Assembly: GCA_946479255.1 (NCBI GenBank)
Contig: CAMLFK010000109.1
Span: 1 to 15,259 of the forward strand
Length of the DNA stretch: 15,259 nucleotides
Origin: an uncultured Oxalobacteraceae bacterium
Lineage (GTDB): Bacteria; Pseudomonadota; Gammaproteobacteria; Burkholderiales; Burkholderiaceae
Reading direction: 5' to 3'
The translations under genes were made by a program, and so were the position numbers. The first letter of the stretch is position 1. Each line of letters begins with the position of its first letter. Below the pieces are notes generated by a model. It did not search any database, was not told the DNA's origin, and saw nothing but the letters and a program-made list of their open reading frames with translations. Positions 1 to 7,512 of the stretch are shown here, one piece after another.

Positions 1-1
1 G

Positions 2-109
2 CTGTGGGCGGTCGACGGAGTTCGGCCGACAGTTTGGGACCTTGCTGGTGCCGGTGTCGCGCTGATGGGTATGGCAATCATTTTTTTCCAGCCCCAGCGG
101 GTCAGCTGA
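2..109 (+). CDS. ynfA: YnfA/UPF0060 family small membrane protein, C-terminal end only
   Basis: Reading from base 2 gives 35 codons followed by TGA. The peptide contains [17 protein letters not shown] and then a hydrophobic stretch ending MAIIFFQP. The 'DGVRPTxWDLxGA' block followed by a final hydrophobic helix ending in a QP motif is the characteristic C-terminus of UPF0060/YnfA proteins. These are inner-membrane proteins of about 108 residues with four helices, related in size and topology to small multidrug resistance proteins. Only the last third is present because the gene begins before the window. The gene converges on the minus-strand gene ending at 138, with 28 bp between the two stops and no obvious terminator hairpin. 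Function in this organism is unknown; the family has been linked to drug efflux only loosely. Confidence 0.8.
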   Translation: MWAVDGVRPTVWDLAGAGVALMGMAIIFFQPQRVS

Positions 110-137
110 CTTGTGGAATTTCATGCACAGCTACATA

Positions 138-752
138 TCAACGCGGCGTAGTAGTCAGTGGAAAACGGGTTGCGGTTGCAGCGCCCGGTTCCGCTGCCAC
201 CCCATGTGAAACAAGGACTGCCGCAATTGCAGATCGAATCGATGTGAGCAAACCCGCGATCGCATTGCCCTCGCGATTCTTGGCAAGCACTGACAGACCG
301 CTGAAATCGCCTGCATGGTCAATGTGCTCATCGATTGCCGGACCAATAGATTGAACCTGCCATGTTGACGTGACCGTTCGCTGTGCGTCCCCACCATCTG
401 GCATGACATCCATGGCGACCTGCAACGATATTGTCGATGGCTGAAATGCGGAGCGGGGGAAGACCATCGTGGTAAATATCGTGCAGCGTTGCGGTCCGTC
501 GCAGGACGTATATAACTGAAGGTGAACCGGGCCGCTTGCCCGTCGATGCGTCAGAATTGCCTCCACGTCTCGCTGGGAAACCGACGCGGTCACTGCTTTC
601 ATCAACGCCGGGTCCAGTGCTTGCAAATCAACGGTCGGCGGGCGCCGGGCTGCGAACAGCACCGCTGTGGCCAGGAGCCCGATACCAAGCGAGGGCAATA
701 TAGAGCCAATAGGCCGGGCAATGAAGCGGAGAATACCCACCGATGTGCTCAT
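138..752 (-). CDS. hypothetical membrane-anchored protein (204 aa)
   Basis: I do not recognise a family. The ATG at 752 is preceded by GGAG with 8-nt spacing, which supports this start. Residues about 15-35 form one hydrophobic segment (IGSILPSLGIGLLATAVLF) followed by Arg-Arg, consistent with an N-terminal membrane anchor; orientation is uncertain but the remainder is probably periplasmic. The rest is soluble-looking. It contains a close cysteine pair (TSCDGPQRC, about residues 83-89) that could form a disulfide, a beta-rich middle, and a C-terminal helix rich in Ala/Ile around residues 160-185. It lies 377 bp downstream of eptA on the same strand with its own ribosome binding site, so cotranscription with the lipid A cluster is possible but not shown. 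The codon pattern looks coding, although the tail (TTTPR) is low in information. Confidence 0.6.
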   Translation of the reverse strand: MSTSVGILRFIARPIGSILPSLGIGLLATAVLFAARRPPTVDLQALDPALMKAVTASVSQRDVEAILTHRRASGPVHLQLYTSCDGPQRCTIFTTMVFPRSAFQPSTISLQVAMDVMPDGGDAQRTVTSTWQVQSIGPAIDEHIDHAGDFSGLSVLAKNREGNAIAGLLTSIRSAIAAVLVSHGVAAEPGAATATRFPLTTTPR

Positions 753-1129
753 GCTGCTGGCTCCGAGTATCCAATCAATAAGGTGGTCTCGCGCAATGTT
801 GCTGTAGCATCGTAGCGCAGGTCGCAGCGGCGGCCACCGCGCCGTCGTTACAGCTGCAACCGTGATTGTCCTGTATTCTCATGTCAAGCGCATGACAACA
901 CGGTAAATGCAAGCGGCCGCTATCGTTGCGACGAGCATTTTTGACGGCTGGGTTACCCATGTTGCAACCATCATGTCGCTCCTCCGCAACACACAAACGC
1001 GAACGCTCGTATGCCTGGGCCAGCGATCCAGGCCTGTCGTGATTAGAAATACGCTCAGGAGTACGATCCATCCCGACCCGAGTGTATGAGTAAGAAAGTG
1101 TGCACCGCGCAATTGCTACAGCCAGGAGA
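753..1129. other. gene-poor interval between eptA and the hypothetical gene
   Basis: No protein family is recognisable in any frame across this 377-bp stretch, and I see no strong terminator after eptA. Longer minus-strand frames here are read-through extensions of non-coding frames inside eptA. The only structured element is a short ORF at 879-974 with a good Shine-Dalgarno sequence, listed separately. Confidence 0.5.
879..974 (-). CDS. candidate small protein (31 aa), hydrophobic
   Basis: This is a 31-codon ORF beginning with a double Met (MMVATWVTQPSKMLV...) and ending in TGA. The ATG at 974 is preceded by a near-perfect GGAGG with 6-nt spacing, which is better than the ribosome binding sites of several certain genes in this window. 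The C-terminal half (MLVATIAAACIYRVVMRL) is a short amphipathic or membrane-inserting helix ending in positive charges, as in many small membrane peptides. It lies between eptA and the hypothetical gene on the same strand. No homologue is known to me. The same frame continues upstream to a TTG near 1112 with a second hydrophobic stretch, so a longer 77-residue product is an alternative. It could be chance. Confidence 0.3.
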   Translation of the reverse strand: MMVATWVTQPSKMLVATIAAACIYRVVMRLT

Positions 1130-2773
1130 TCACGGCGCATGACGACACGCATTGAAAATGTCCAGCCGCGGGTTGTACACGGCGGTGCTGACGTTGAGCA
1201 TCCCAAGTGTCGAGTGGAACAGGTGGTCGTGACTGAACGGATGGTCGCCCCGCGCTGCCAGACACCGCTGGTTGATTTTGAAGCGCTCGCGAAATCCTTC
1301 GGACAACCACAGCATGAAGGGTACCGCGCGCTGTTCCGGCGGCGAGATGACATACGGCGCGCCATGCAGGTAGAAGTTGTTTTCGCCAAGTGACTCGCCG
1401 TGATCGGAGAAGTACATCAGCGCGGTATCGACGCCGTCCGCGCGCGCCGCGTCGGCAAGCAGGTCGATCGCCTGTTTCAGTACGTGGTCGGTGTATCGGA
1501 TCGTATTGTCGTAGGCGTTCACGATGGACTCGCGCGAGCACTGGCCGAGCTCGATCGTCGTGCACACCGGGCCGAACACGCCAAATTGCGGCGGATAGCG
1601 CTTCGAGTAAGCCGGCCCGTGGCTGCCCTTCTGATGAAGCACGATCACCATGTCGCCGCTCGCTTGCCGGATGAGCTGGGGAAGGCCACGCAGCAAGCGC
1701 TCATCGTAGCATTCCTCATCATTGCACAGTTGATCGCCGGCGACCGGCAGCGACACGTCCTCATAAGGGATCCGGTCGCAGACGCCTTTGCAACCGGAAT
1801 TGTTATCGCGCCACAGCAGATCGAAACCGGCGTGCCGCAGGACGTCGAGGAGCCCCTCCTGGGATTGCGCCTTGGTTGCACTGAAATGCTCGCGTCCGAG
1901 GGGCGAGAAGAGACAAGGCAGCGAGATGCCGGTGGCGGTGCCGCACGATTGCATATTCCTGAAATTGACCAGGTCCGGCACCCGTGACAATTCCGGATTG
2001 GTGAGCCGGCCATATCCGTTCAGGGAAAAATTGGCTGCGCGGGCGGTTTCGCCCACCACGATCACGGTGACCGTGCGGCGTGGGTTGCCGCGCCAAAGGA
2101 CGCCCTTGCTTGCATCTCTGCCCAGAGGCGCAAGAACGATCGGCGCGCTCCACTTGCGCTTGAGATAGCCGTTGACCGCTTGAATGTAGTTGGTCGGGGT
2201 CAGTAAAAAGCGCAGTTCACGGTGTTCGCGCAGCGCCGGCGCCAATGTCTTGAACATCAACATCAACAGCAAGCCGGCACCGACCACGGCGATGCCGGCG
2301 GTGGCGAGGTTCACGCCGAGCTGGCGCCGGCCCGTCCAATACCTGGGCTTGCTCCACGCAATCGCCGCAGCGGGAATGACGCCGGTCAGCACAAAAGACG
2401 CGAGCATTCCGACGTTGAGCAACTCCGTACTTTCCCTCGCATCCGTGTCCACGATGTTCTGCACCATCGACCAGTCGATCGCCACGCCGTAGTGGTCCAT
2501 GAAGTAGCTCGACAGCGAGGTGAGCAGAAACAGGGCGATCAACAAAGGCTTGATGCTGAAGCGGAAATTGATCACCGCCAGCGAAGCCGTGAACGCCAAC
2601 ACGAGCATCAGGAACATGCCGGCCTGGAGCGGCATGGATGCCAGCGTCCATCCTCCGGTGGCACCCACAAAACTTCTCCAGAATGCCTGGTTGTAGACAC
2701 TTACAATGAATGCCGACGCAAACAGCGGCAGCAGCGCGGCGCTCGGCCGCTTGAATGATTCGAGTTGCCCCAT
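1130..2773 (-). CDS. eptA: phosphoethanolamine-lipid A transferase (EptA/MCR-like)
   Basis: This enzyme transfers phosphoethanolamine from phosphatidylethanolamine to lipid A phosphates on the periplasmic face of the inner membrane. That lowers surface charge and reduces polymyxin binding. It has 547 residues, the usual family length. About five hydrophobic helices lie within residues 12-180, followed by the periplasmic sulfatase-fold domain. Catalytic and zinc residues are visible: Glu242 in VGETARA, nucleophile Thr279 in CGTATGISLPC, and Asp457-His458 in FSDHGESLG. Supporting residues are His385 (KGSHGPAY) and His470 (LHGAPY), and Cys pairs match the disulfides known in MCR/EptA structures. 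I chose ATG at 2773 (AAGG about 6 nt upstream) over a TTG one codon earlier. It lies downstream of the regulator/kinase pair and about 90 bp from a triple PmrA-like operator. Confidence 0.95.
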   Translation of the reverse strand: MGQLESFKRPSAALLPLFASAFIVSVYNQAFWRSFVGATGGWTLASMPLQAGMFLMLVLAFTASLAVINFRFSIKPLLIALFLLTSLSSYFMDHYGVAIDWSMVQNIVDTDARESTELLNVGMLASFVLTGVIPAAAIAWSKPRYWTGRRQLGVNLATAGIAVVGAGLLLMLMFKTLAPALREHRELRFLLTPTNYIQAVNGYLKRKWSAPIVLAPLGRDASKGVLWRGNPRRTVTVIVVGETARAANFSLNGYGRLTNPELSRVPDLVNFRNMQSCGTATGISLPCLFSPLGREHFSATKAQSQEGLLDVLRHAGFDLLWRDNNSGCKGVCDRIPYEDVSLPVAGDQLCNDEECYDERLLRGLPQLIRQASGDMVIVLHQKGSHGPAYSKRYPPQFGVFGPVCTTIELGQCSRESIVNAYDNTIRYTDHVLKQAIDLLADAARADGVDTALMYFSDHGESLGENNFYLHGAPYVISPPEQRAVPFMLWLSEGFRERFKINQRCLAARGDHPFSHDHLFHSTLGMLNVSTAVYNPRLDIFNACRHAP

Positions 2774-2863
2774 CAATTGCCTTTGGTCGCAGACAGCGGG
2801 ACGGCGGTTGTCGCCCAGCCCTGCATCGTTCCGACAGGCTACATATGATGGGATGAGGCCGAC

Positions 2864-2891
2864 GTTAGGGCCATGTCAAGAAAGCGTTAAA
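2864..2891 (-). promoter_or_regulatory. PmrA-like triple half-site operator upstream of eptA
   Basis: On the plus strand the half-sites read GTTAGG, GTCAAG and GTTAAA, each separated by exactly 5 bp (starts at 2864, 2875 and 2886, an 11-bp period). On the coding strand of eptA they are TTTAAC, CTTGAC and CCTAAC. Tandem TTAA-type half-sites with 5-bp spacing are the established binding architecture of PmrA/BasR-type OmpR regulators. The array overlaps the histidine kinase stop codon and ends about 90 bp before the eptA ATG, so it would allow eptA to be induced separately from the upstream genes. The CTTGACA part could also double as a -35 element; I do not see a convincing -10. Confidence 0.6.
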
Positions 2892-4119
2892 GCGGCGGGA
2901 ACGTGACAGTAAAGATAGTCCCGCCGTCGGGTGCCGTGGCCACCTTGAGCGTGGCGCCGAGATGGCGGCAAATGCGCTTGACCAGTGCCAAGCCCAGGCC
3001 GGTGCCTTCAGACCCTCGTAGCTGTCGACCGGTGTCGTCGCCGGCGAGCATGTCCAGCACCGCAGCGGGAAGGCCACGCCCGCTGTCACGCACCAGGATG
3101 CTGCGATCGGCCAGCAGCACGCTGACCGCACCCTGGTCGGTGTACAGGCAGGCATTGCGAATCAGGTTGCCGATGACAGCTGCAACCAGCCGGGGCTGGG
3201 CGCGCACGACGAAATCGCCACCGCCTGCACATCCCAGCCGTACCGGCTTGTTGGCCACCAGGGACTGGTAACGCCGCACCTCGTCCCGCACCATTGGCTC
3301 GATCGGGAACAGTTCGTATTCGATCGATTCGGGTGCGCGTGCAAGTTGCAGAAGGGTGTCAACGCTCTCGGCGGCTTCGCGCGCTGCGCGGCTGATGCGC
3401 TCGCTGGCGGCGCGCACGCCCGGCTTGGCGAGCTGATCGAGCTCAAGCAGTTCGGCCGCGCCTGAGATCACGGTCAACGCGGTGCGCAGTTCGTGGCTGA
3501 CGTCGCCGGTGAAGGCGCGCTCACGTTCGAGAAACACCTTCAGTTCATTGGTGTGGGCGGCAAAAGCGCGCGCTAAAATCCCCAATTCATCGTTGCTGTG
3601 CATATGAGGCCAGTGGTTTTTGCGGGAGACGACGGCGCTCGACAGGTCCACGATGGGACCGACAAACCGGCGCGCCATGTAGCGCCCCAGTCCTACCGAC
3701 ATGGCCAGAAAGCCCAGCAGGCTCAGCAAAAGCAGCGAATAGACGAGACGCTCCACGCTTTCATAGTCGCTTTCGTGATCCACCACGACATAGGGACCGC
3801 CACTGTCGCGCGCGCTGAACACGTGCAGCCCGATACCATCGGCCTCGATGTCGCTGATCCCCGCCGGCAAGTTGCGCAGCGATTGTGGAATGTCATCGCC
3901 ATGGTGAAAGCTGATACCGGCGGGCATTTCAATCGGCAGTCCGCCGGCGTGGCGCGGTGAAGCCCAGGCCGCGACTTCCTCCAGCCGGCGGTCCACCATA
4001 CGCACTTCGATGCCCTCGACAACCACCACTGAAATCGCCATGAAGAACACCGAGAAGCCCAAGGCGAACAGCAGATAGGCCTTGACGATGCGCTTGCCGA
4101 TCGATTCAAAGCGGGTCAT
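2887..4119 (-). CDS. sensor histidine kinase (PmrB/QseC-like)
   Basis: This 410-residue inner-membrane sensor kinase phosphorylates the response regulator encoded immediately before it. Order of parts: cytoplasmic N-terminus, TM1 about residues 13-36, a periplasmic sensor loop of about 90 residues (37-124), TM2 about 125-146, a HAMP-like linker, then the dimerisation/phosphoacceptor helix with FTGDVSHELRT (His209). The ATP-binding domain follows, with N-box NLIRNACLYT (about 318-327), G1 DSGRGLP (about 345) and G2 GTGLGLALV (about 372). All catalytic motifs are intact. The ATG at 4119 lies 14 nt inside the end of the regulator gene, the classic coupled pair. The periplasmic loop lacks the obvious acidic ExxE clusters of enteric PmrB, so I do not assign its signal. 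Named by context as PmrB-like; QseC-like is equally defensible. Confidence 0.92.
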   Translation of the reverse strand: MTRFESIGKRIVKAYLLFALGFSVFFMAISVVVVEGIEVRMVDRRLEEVAAWASPRHAGGLPIEMPAGISFHHGDDIPQSLRNLPAGISDIEADGIGLHVFSARDSGGPYVVVDHESDYESVERLVYSLLLLSLLGFLAMSVGLGRYMARRFVGPIVDLSSAVVSRKNHWPHMHSNDELGILARAFAAHTNELKVFLERERAFTGDVSHELRTALTVISGAAELLELDQLAKPGVRAASERISRAAREAAESVDTLLQLARAPESIEYELFPIEPMVRDEVRRYQSLVANKPVRLGCAGGGDFVVRAQPRLVAAVIGNLIRNACLYTDQGAVSVLLADRSILVRDSGRGLPAAVLDMLAGDDTGRQLRGSEGTGLGLALVKRICRHLGATLKVATAPDGGTIFTVTFPPL

Positions 4120-4795
4120 GCGGCGTCACCAGCTGATAACCGATACCGGGTACGGTGCGCAGCATTGGATACGGCTCGTCCTTATCGAGCGTCTGCCGCA
4201 GTGAATGGATATGGGTACGCAGGGCATCGCTGTCGGGGCGGTCGTCGCCCCAGATCTCGTGCTCGATCATTTCCCGAGGAACGACATGGGGCGCATGCTG
4301 CATCAACAATTTCAGCAGGATGAACCCGGTTTTCGTCAAGGAAAGGCTGCGCCCGGCGCGCGCCGCGCGGTAAGTGGCGGTATTGAATATGAGCTCGCCG
4401 ACACGCAGGGTGGTGTTGGAGAGGACGTTGTTGCGCGAGCGCCGGACCAGCGCCTGCAGCCGGACCTCCAGCTCCGCCAGGGAAAACGGCTTGACCAGGT
4501 AGTCGTCGGCGCCGCTGTCGAATCCTGTCAGCTTGTCCTGTAGCGTGTCACGCGCTGTCAGCATCAGCACCGGCGTCGAATCGAGCTGCTCGTCGCGCAA
4601 TTTTCTGCACATTTCCATACCGTTCATACCAGGCATCATTATGTCGAGCACGATCACATCGTAGGAGTGCTCGCGCGCCAACGCCAGCCCGGAATAGGCA
4701 TTGGAGGCGGAGTCCACCTGGTGGCCGCGGGGCTCCAGGTAGCCGTACAGGTTGGCGACGATGTCGGCGTTGTCTTCGACGATCAGGATGCGCAT
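4106..4795 (-). CDS. OmpR-family response regulator (PmrA/QseB-like)
   Basis: This is a 229-residue transcription factor. The N-terminal receiver domain begins MRILIVEDNAD, with acidic pocket Glu7-Asp8, phosphoacceptor Asp51 in VLDIMMPGMNG, Thr80 in LMLTARD and Lys102 in LVKPF. The C-terminal winged-helix DNA-binding domain (about 125-225) contains the recognition region SDALRTHIHSLRQTLD and ends with the typical RTVPGIGYQLV hairpin. I chose the ATG at 4795 because receiver domains start within a few residues of this motif, although the frame is open for another 111 codons upstream and the ribosome binding site is weak. It is 70 bp downstream of the LtaS-like gene and overlaps the kinase gene by 14 nt. 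Two PmrA-type operator arrays in this window are its probable targets; this is inferred from gene context. Confidence 0.93.
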   Translation of the reverse strand: MRILIVEDNADIVANLYGYLEPRGHQVDSASNAYSGLALAREHSYDVIVLDIMMPGMNGMEMCRKLRDEQLDSTPVLMLTARDTLQDKLTGFDSGADDYLVKPFSLAELEVRLQALVRRSRNNVLSNTTLRVGELIFNTATYRAARAGRSLSLTKTGFILLKLLMQHAPHVVPREMIEHEIWGDDRPDSDALRTHIHSLRQTLDKDEPYPMLRTVPGIGYQLVTPHDPL

Positions 4796-4865
4796 GGCGA
4801 AAGGCGAGGCGGCATGGGAGCTTGGCAGTGTCATGGAGGCAATGATAGCGCAACGAGGCTTGCTG

Positions 4866-6863
4866 CTACTCGGGGAGCCGGTAGCGCTGCTCGCGATACA
4901 GCAGGGAAGGCAGGAACACATGCGCCATCGCCCGATCGACTTGTGCCTGGGACGGCGGGATGCGGCCGAGCCGCAGTTCACCGTGTTTGGGGTCGTACTG
5001 TCCCAGTAGCGGCGGCTGCCCCGGGCGCAGGATGGTCGCAGCATCGTTCTCCAGCCAGGCAAAATAATTATCGAACTGCAGGAGTGCGCGCCCGGGCGAT
5101 GTGCTGTCCTGCGCAAGATCCCGGCCAATCATCGGATGAACGCTGGCCACCCCCATCAGGGAAAGCAGCGTAGGGCCGAGGTCGATCTGGCTCGCGATGG
5201 TCGTAATGCTTTTGGCGGGCATGTCGGCGCCGATAATCAGCCCCGGGATATGGAATTTTTTGATCGGAACCAGCGCGTCGCCATACACCCGGTTATCATG
5301 GTCGGCGACGATCAGGAACAGGGTGTCTTTCCAGTAGGCCTGTTTTTTGGCCTCACGGATGAACTTACCCAGCGCGTAGTCAGCGTACTTGACCGCGTTG
5401 TTGACAGTCTGTTTGGTCGGTTCATGCAGGGCGATCTTCCCATCCGGGAATTCGAACGGCTCATGGTTCGAGGACGTGAAGATCAGACTGAAGAACGGCT
5501 TGTTCTGTGCGTGCAGCTGTTTCAGCCGCTCCAACGATTTGTCGAACAGATCCTCGTCGGACGCCCCCCAGCTGCCTTCAAAACGCGGGCGCATATCGCG
5601 CCGGTCAACCACTTTCTGAAAACCATTACCGGTAAAAAAGGCCCGCATGTTGTCGAAATGCGCTTCTCCGCCGTAGACAAACTCGGTGTGATAGCCCTGC
5701 TTGCCGAGCCCGAGCGCGAGCGTGTAGAAATTCTGCTGTGCCAGTGACAGTTTGACCACGCTGCGGGCCGGGGTGGGCGGGTAGCCGGCAACTACCGCCT
5801 CGATGCCGCGCACCGATCGGGTACCGGTCGCATACAGCTGTTCGAACCACCAGCCATCCTGCTTGAGCTTCTCCAGTTCGGGCGTGACTGGCACGCCGCC
5901 GAGCGATTCGACGAACGTTGCGCCCAGACTTTCCTCCAGCACGATCACCAGATTGAGCGGCCGCGTACGTTGGCGAGCGGGACTCTGGTGGTGAAGTGTC
6001 GGCAGTTCGGCCGACGGAAACCGATAGCCCTTCAGCCATGGGGCTGCTTTGACCTGCGCGACCACTTGATCACGCGGGAATTTCCCGTAGATCTCGGACG
6101 AGTTGGCTTCTTTGCGCATTGAATACACCGCATCGAGCACCGACCAGGGCGAATTGATGATCAGTGAATTGACCAAGGCGTCGCCGCTGAGCGCAAACAT
6201 CGCCGGATTGGCCGGACGGTGATCCATGGTCGAACGTATCTGGACAGCCACCAGCAACACCACCAGCGGCCAGCTAAGCAGCAGGCGCTTCGCCGGCCAG
6301 GGCGTCGCGTGCATGGACAAGGCCACGCATAGCCGGTGCATCGCCATCCCCAGCACCACCGTGCCAAACAAACTCAACAGCATTGCCAGACGGAACCCGT
6401 TCCACAAGGTTGCGAATACTTCGGTCGGGTAAGACAGATATTCGACGAACAAACGATTCGGCCGCACATCGAACTGCATGATGAATTGCGGCGAAGCGAG
6501 TTCCATGAAGACGACGAAGACCAACGCAAAGCTGACCCACCAGGCCGTCGCGGCATTCCACCATCTTGCCGCGCGCCGGAAAGCAGCCAGTGGCGCTAAA
6601 GCCAGCGGGAGGATCAGCAGATAGCCGAGCAGGATCAAGTCGGCGCGCACACCCTGCATGAAGGCAGCGGCGACGACGCCGGCGGCATGCACGCGATCCC
6701 ATTGCCAGATCACGAGGCCCAGGCGGGAGGCCGACAGCACCAGGAGCCCGGCCAGCAACAAATAGAATAAAGTGAGGTAGGGTCCGGTCCAGCGAAAGCC
6801 CCGGGCGAAACTTAATGCACAGGTGTCGAGAAGTCGTATGGCGGCAGTGGTAAATAGCTTCAT
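4866..6863 (-). CDS. LtaS/OpgB-like sulfatase-fold phosphotransferase
   Basis: This is a 665-residue polytopic inner-membrane enzyme of the alkaline phosphatase/sulfatase superfamily. Five hydrophobic helices (about 26-53, 74-96, 102-122, 155-178, 193-209) precede a large periplasmic domain. Conserved elements are NLVIVLEESLG (metal-binding Glu310/311), LYATGTRSVRGIEAV (nucleophile Thr346 or Thr348), SSNHEPF (about 464-470) and LIVADHDN (Asp521-His522). These match the LTA synthase family, whose Gram-negative members transfer phosphoglycerol or phosphoethanolamine to envelope glycans or are uncharacterised; the substrate cannot be read from sequence. I start at ATG 6863 (MKLFTT); the frame extends 27 codons to a TTG, but those residues do not look like a membrane protein start. 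Ribosome binding is weak. First gene of the putative PmrAB-regulated cluster, with a triple operator 73 bp upstream. Confidence 0.88.
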   Translation of the reverse strand: MKLFTTAAIRLLDTCALSFARGFRWTGPYLTLFYLLLAGLLVLSASRLGLVIWQWDRVHAAGVVAAAFMQGVRADLILLGYLLILPLALAPLAAFRRAARWWNAATAWWVSFALVFVVFMELASPQFIMQFDVRPNRLFVEYLSYPTEVFATLWNGFRLAMLLSLFGTVVLGMAMHRLCVALSMHATPWPAKRLLLSWPLVVLLVAVQIRSTMDHRPANPAMFALSGDALVNSLIINSPWSVLDAVYSMRKEANSSEIYGKFPRDQVVAQVKAAPWLKGYRFPSAELPTLHHQSPARQRTRPLNLVIVLEESLGATFVESLGGVPVTPELEKLKQDGWWFEQLYATGTRSVRGIEAVVAGYPPTPARSVVKLSLAQQNFYTLALGLGKQGYHTEFVYGGEAHFDNMRAFFTGNGFQKVVDRRDMRPRFEGSWGASDEDLFDKSLERLKQLHAQNKPFFSLIFTSSNHEPFEFPDGKIALHEPTKQTVNNAVKYADYALGKFIREAKKQAYWKDTLFLIVADHDNRVYGDALVPIKKFHIPGLIIGADMPAKSITTIASQIDLGPTLLSLMGVASVHPMIGRDLAQDSTSPGRALLQFDNYFAWLENDAATILRPGQPPLLGQYDPKHGELRLGRIPPSQAQVDRAMAHVFLPSLLYREQRYRLPE

Positions 6864-6936
6864 GTGCAGCTGTGGGAACGAGGTTGAAATTGGCCATCTT
6901 GCGCCGCTGTGGGATCGCAAGATTACCGAAAGCAAC

Positions 6937-6964
6937 GTTAGCAATGCGTTAAGACAGCGTTAAG
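6937..6964 (-). promoter_or_regulatory. PmrA-like triple half-site operator upstream of the LtaS-like gene
   Basis: On the plus strand three half-sites GTTAGC, GTTAAG and GTTAAG start at 6937, 6948 and 6959, each separated by 5 bp (11-bp period). Read toward the gene they are CTTAAC-N5-CTTAAC-N5-GCTAAC. The two perfect copies fit the TTAA-N7-TTAA spacing of PmrA boxes. The third, weaker site is on the promoter-proximal side, exactly as in the array before eptA, and the distal spacer is also nearly the same (acagc here, aaagc there). It ends 73 bp before the chosen ATG. A plausible but weak -10 (GGTAAT) lies about 14 bp farther on. Confidence 0.65.
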
Positions 6965-7084
6965 ATTTCGTTGGTCGAAACTCTCGAAATGCGCCCAACT
7001 TGCTCCAACAGCAGGATCGCCTCGCTGCTACCATTCGCAAACTCCAACCGGCTTAAGTACCGAAGGAAGGTGGTACGGCTGGTC

Positions 7085-7473
7085 GCGTACGACATGGCGG
7101 CGGCGACCGCGAAAGCGATGGGTTTGCAGATCAGCGCAGTGGCGCCGGACCTGAAGGCGCCTACTTCCGCAGCGATCATTTCAGCTTTGCCAAGCTGGGT
7201 ATTCCGGCGTTCTCCATCGAAGGCGGAAAGCTGTATGTGAAAGATCCGCAGGCATCGACAGCGAACTGGAATGCTTACGAATCGGTGCGCTACCACCAGA
7301 TGTCGGACAAATACGACCCCAAGTGGGACCTGGGCGGCATGGTGCAGCAGGCGCAGTTCACGCTGAACCTGGGACGCAAGGTGGCCGATGGCCAGCGCAT
7401 GCCGGCATGGAAAGCCGGCGACGCCTTTGGGCGGGTTTGCACTGCCAAGCAAGGCAGGTCGATTCCTGGATAA
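7085..7473 (+). pseudogene. 3' remnant of an M28-family metallopeptidase
   Basis: The frame ending at TAA 7473 encodes GAYFRSDHFSFAKLGIPAF, then SIEGGKLYVKDP, AYESVRYHQMSDKYDPKWDL and a tail ending in an MPAWKAGD-type motif. This is the conserved C-terminal part of secreted zinc aminopeptidases of family M28; the RSDH and YHQMSD motifs are diagnostic. Upstream of about 7150 the homology appears to continue one frame over as AYDMAAATAKAMGLQISAVAPD. Restoring one C near 7149-7151 would read PDPEGAYFRSDHF, so a 1-bp deletion is likely. The remaining several hundred N-terminal residues, including most zinc ligands, are absent; upstream sequence is unrelated and merges into the operator region of the divergent LtaS-like gene. 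It is therefore a truncated, frameshifted relic. The exact left boundary is uncertain. Confidence 0.75.
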
Positions 7474-7512
7474 GCTATCACCCCGGCGGAGCGGCTCACC
7501 CACAGGGGCGCC

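Noticed and set aside
775..1389. 204-codon minus-strand frame overlapping the 3' end of eptA
   Set aside because: Half of it is an alternative frame within eptA and the rest is Arg/Cys/Thr-rich without family resemblance or start signals.
1400..1987. 195-codon plus-strand frame opposite eptA
   Set aside because: It is the antisense shadow of the phosphoethanolamine transferase, whose catalytic motifs are all intact on the other strand.
5136..5747. 203-codon plus-strand frame opposite the LtaS-like gene
   Set aside because: Antisense shadow; composition is that of a reversed GC-rich gene and the sulfatase-fold motifs lie on the minus strand.
6949..7503. 184-codon minus-strand frame
   Set aside because: It is antisense to the M28 remnant, whose diagnostic motifs are on the plus strand; no recognisable protein features.
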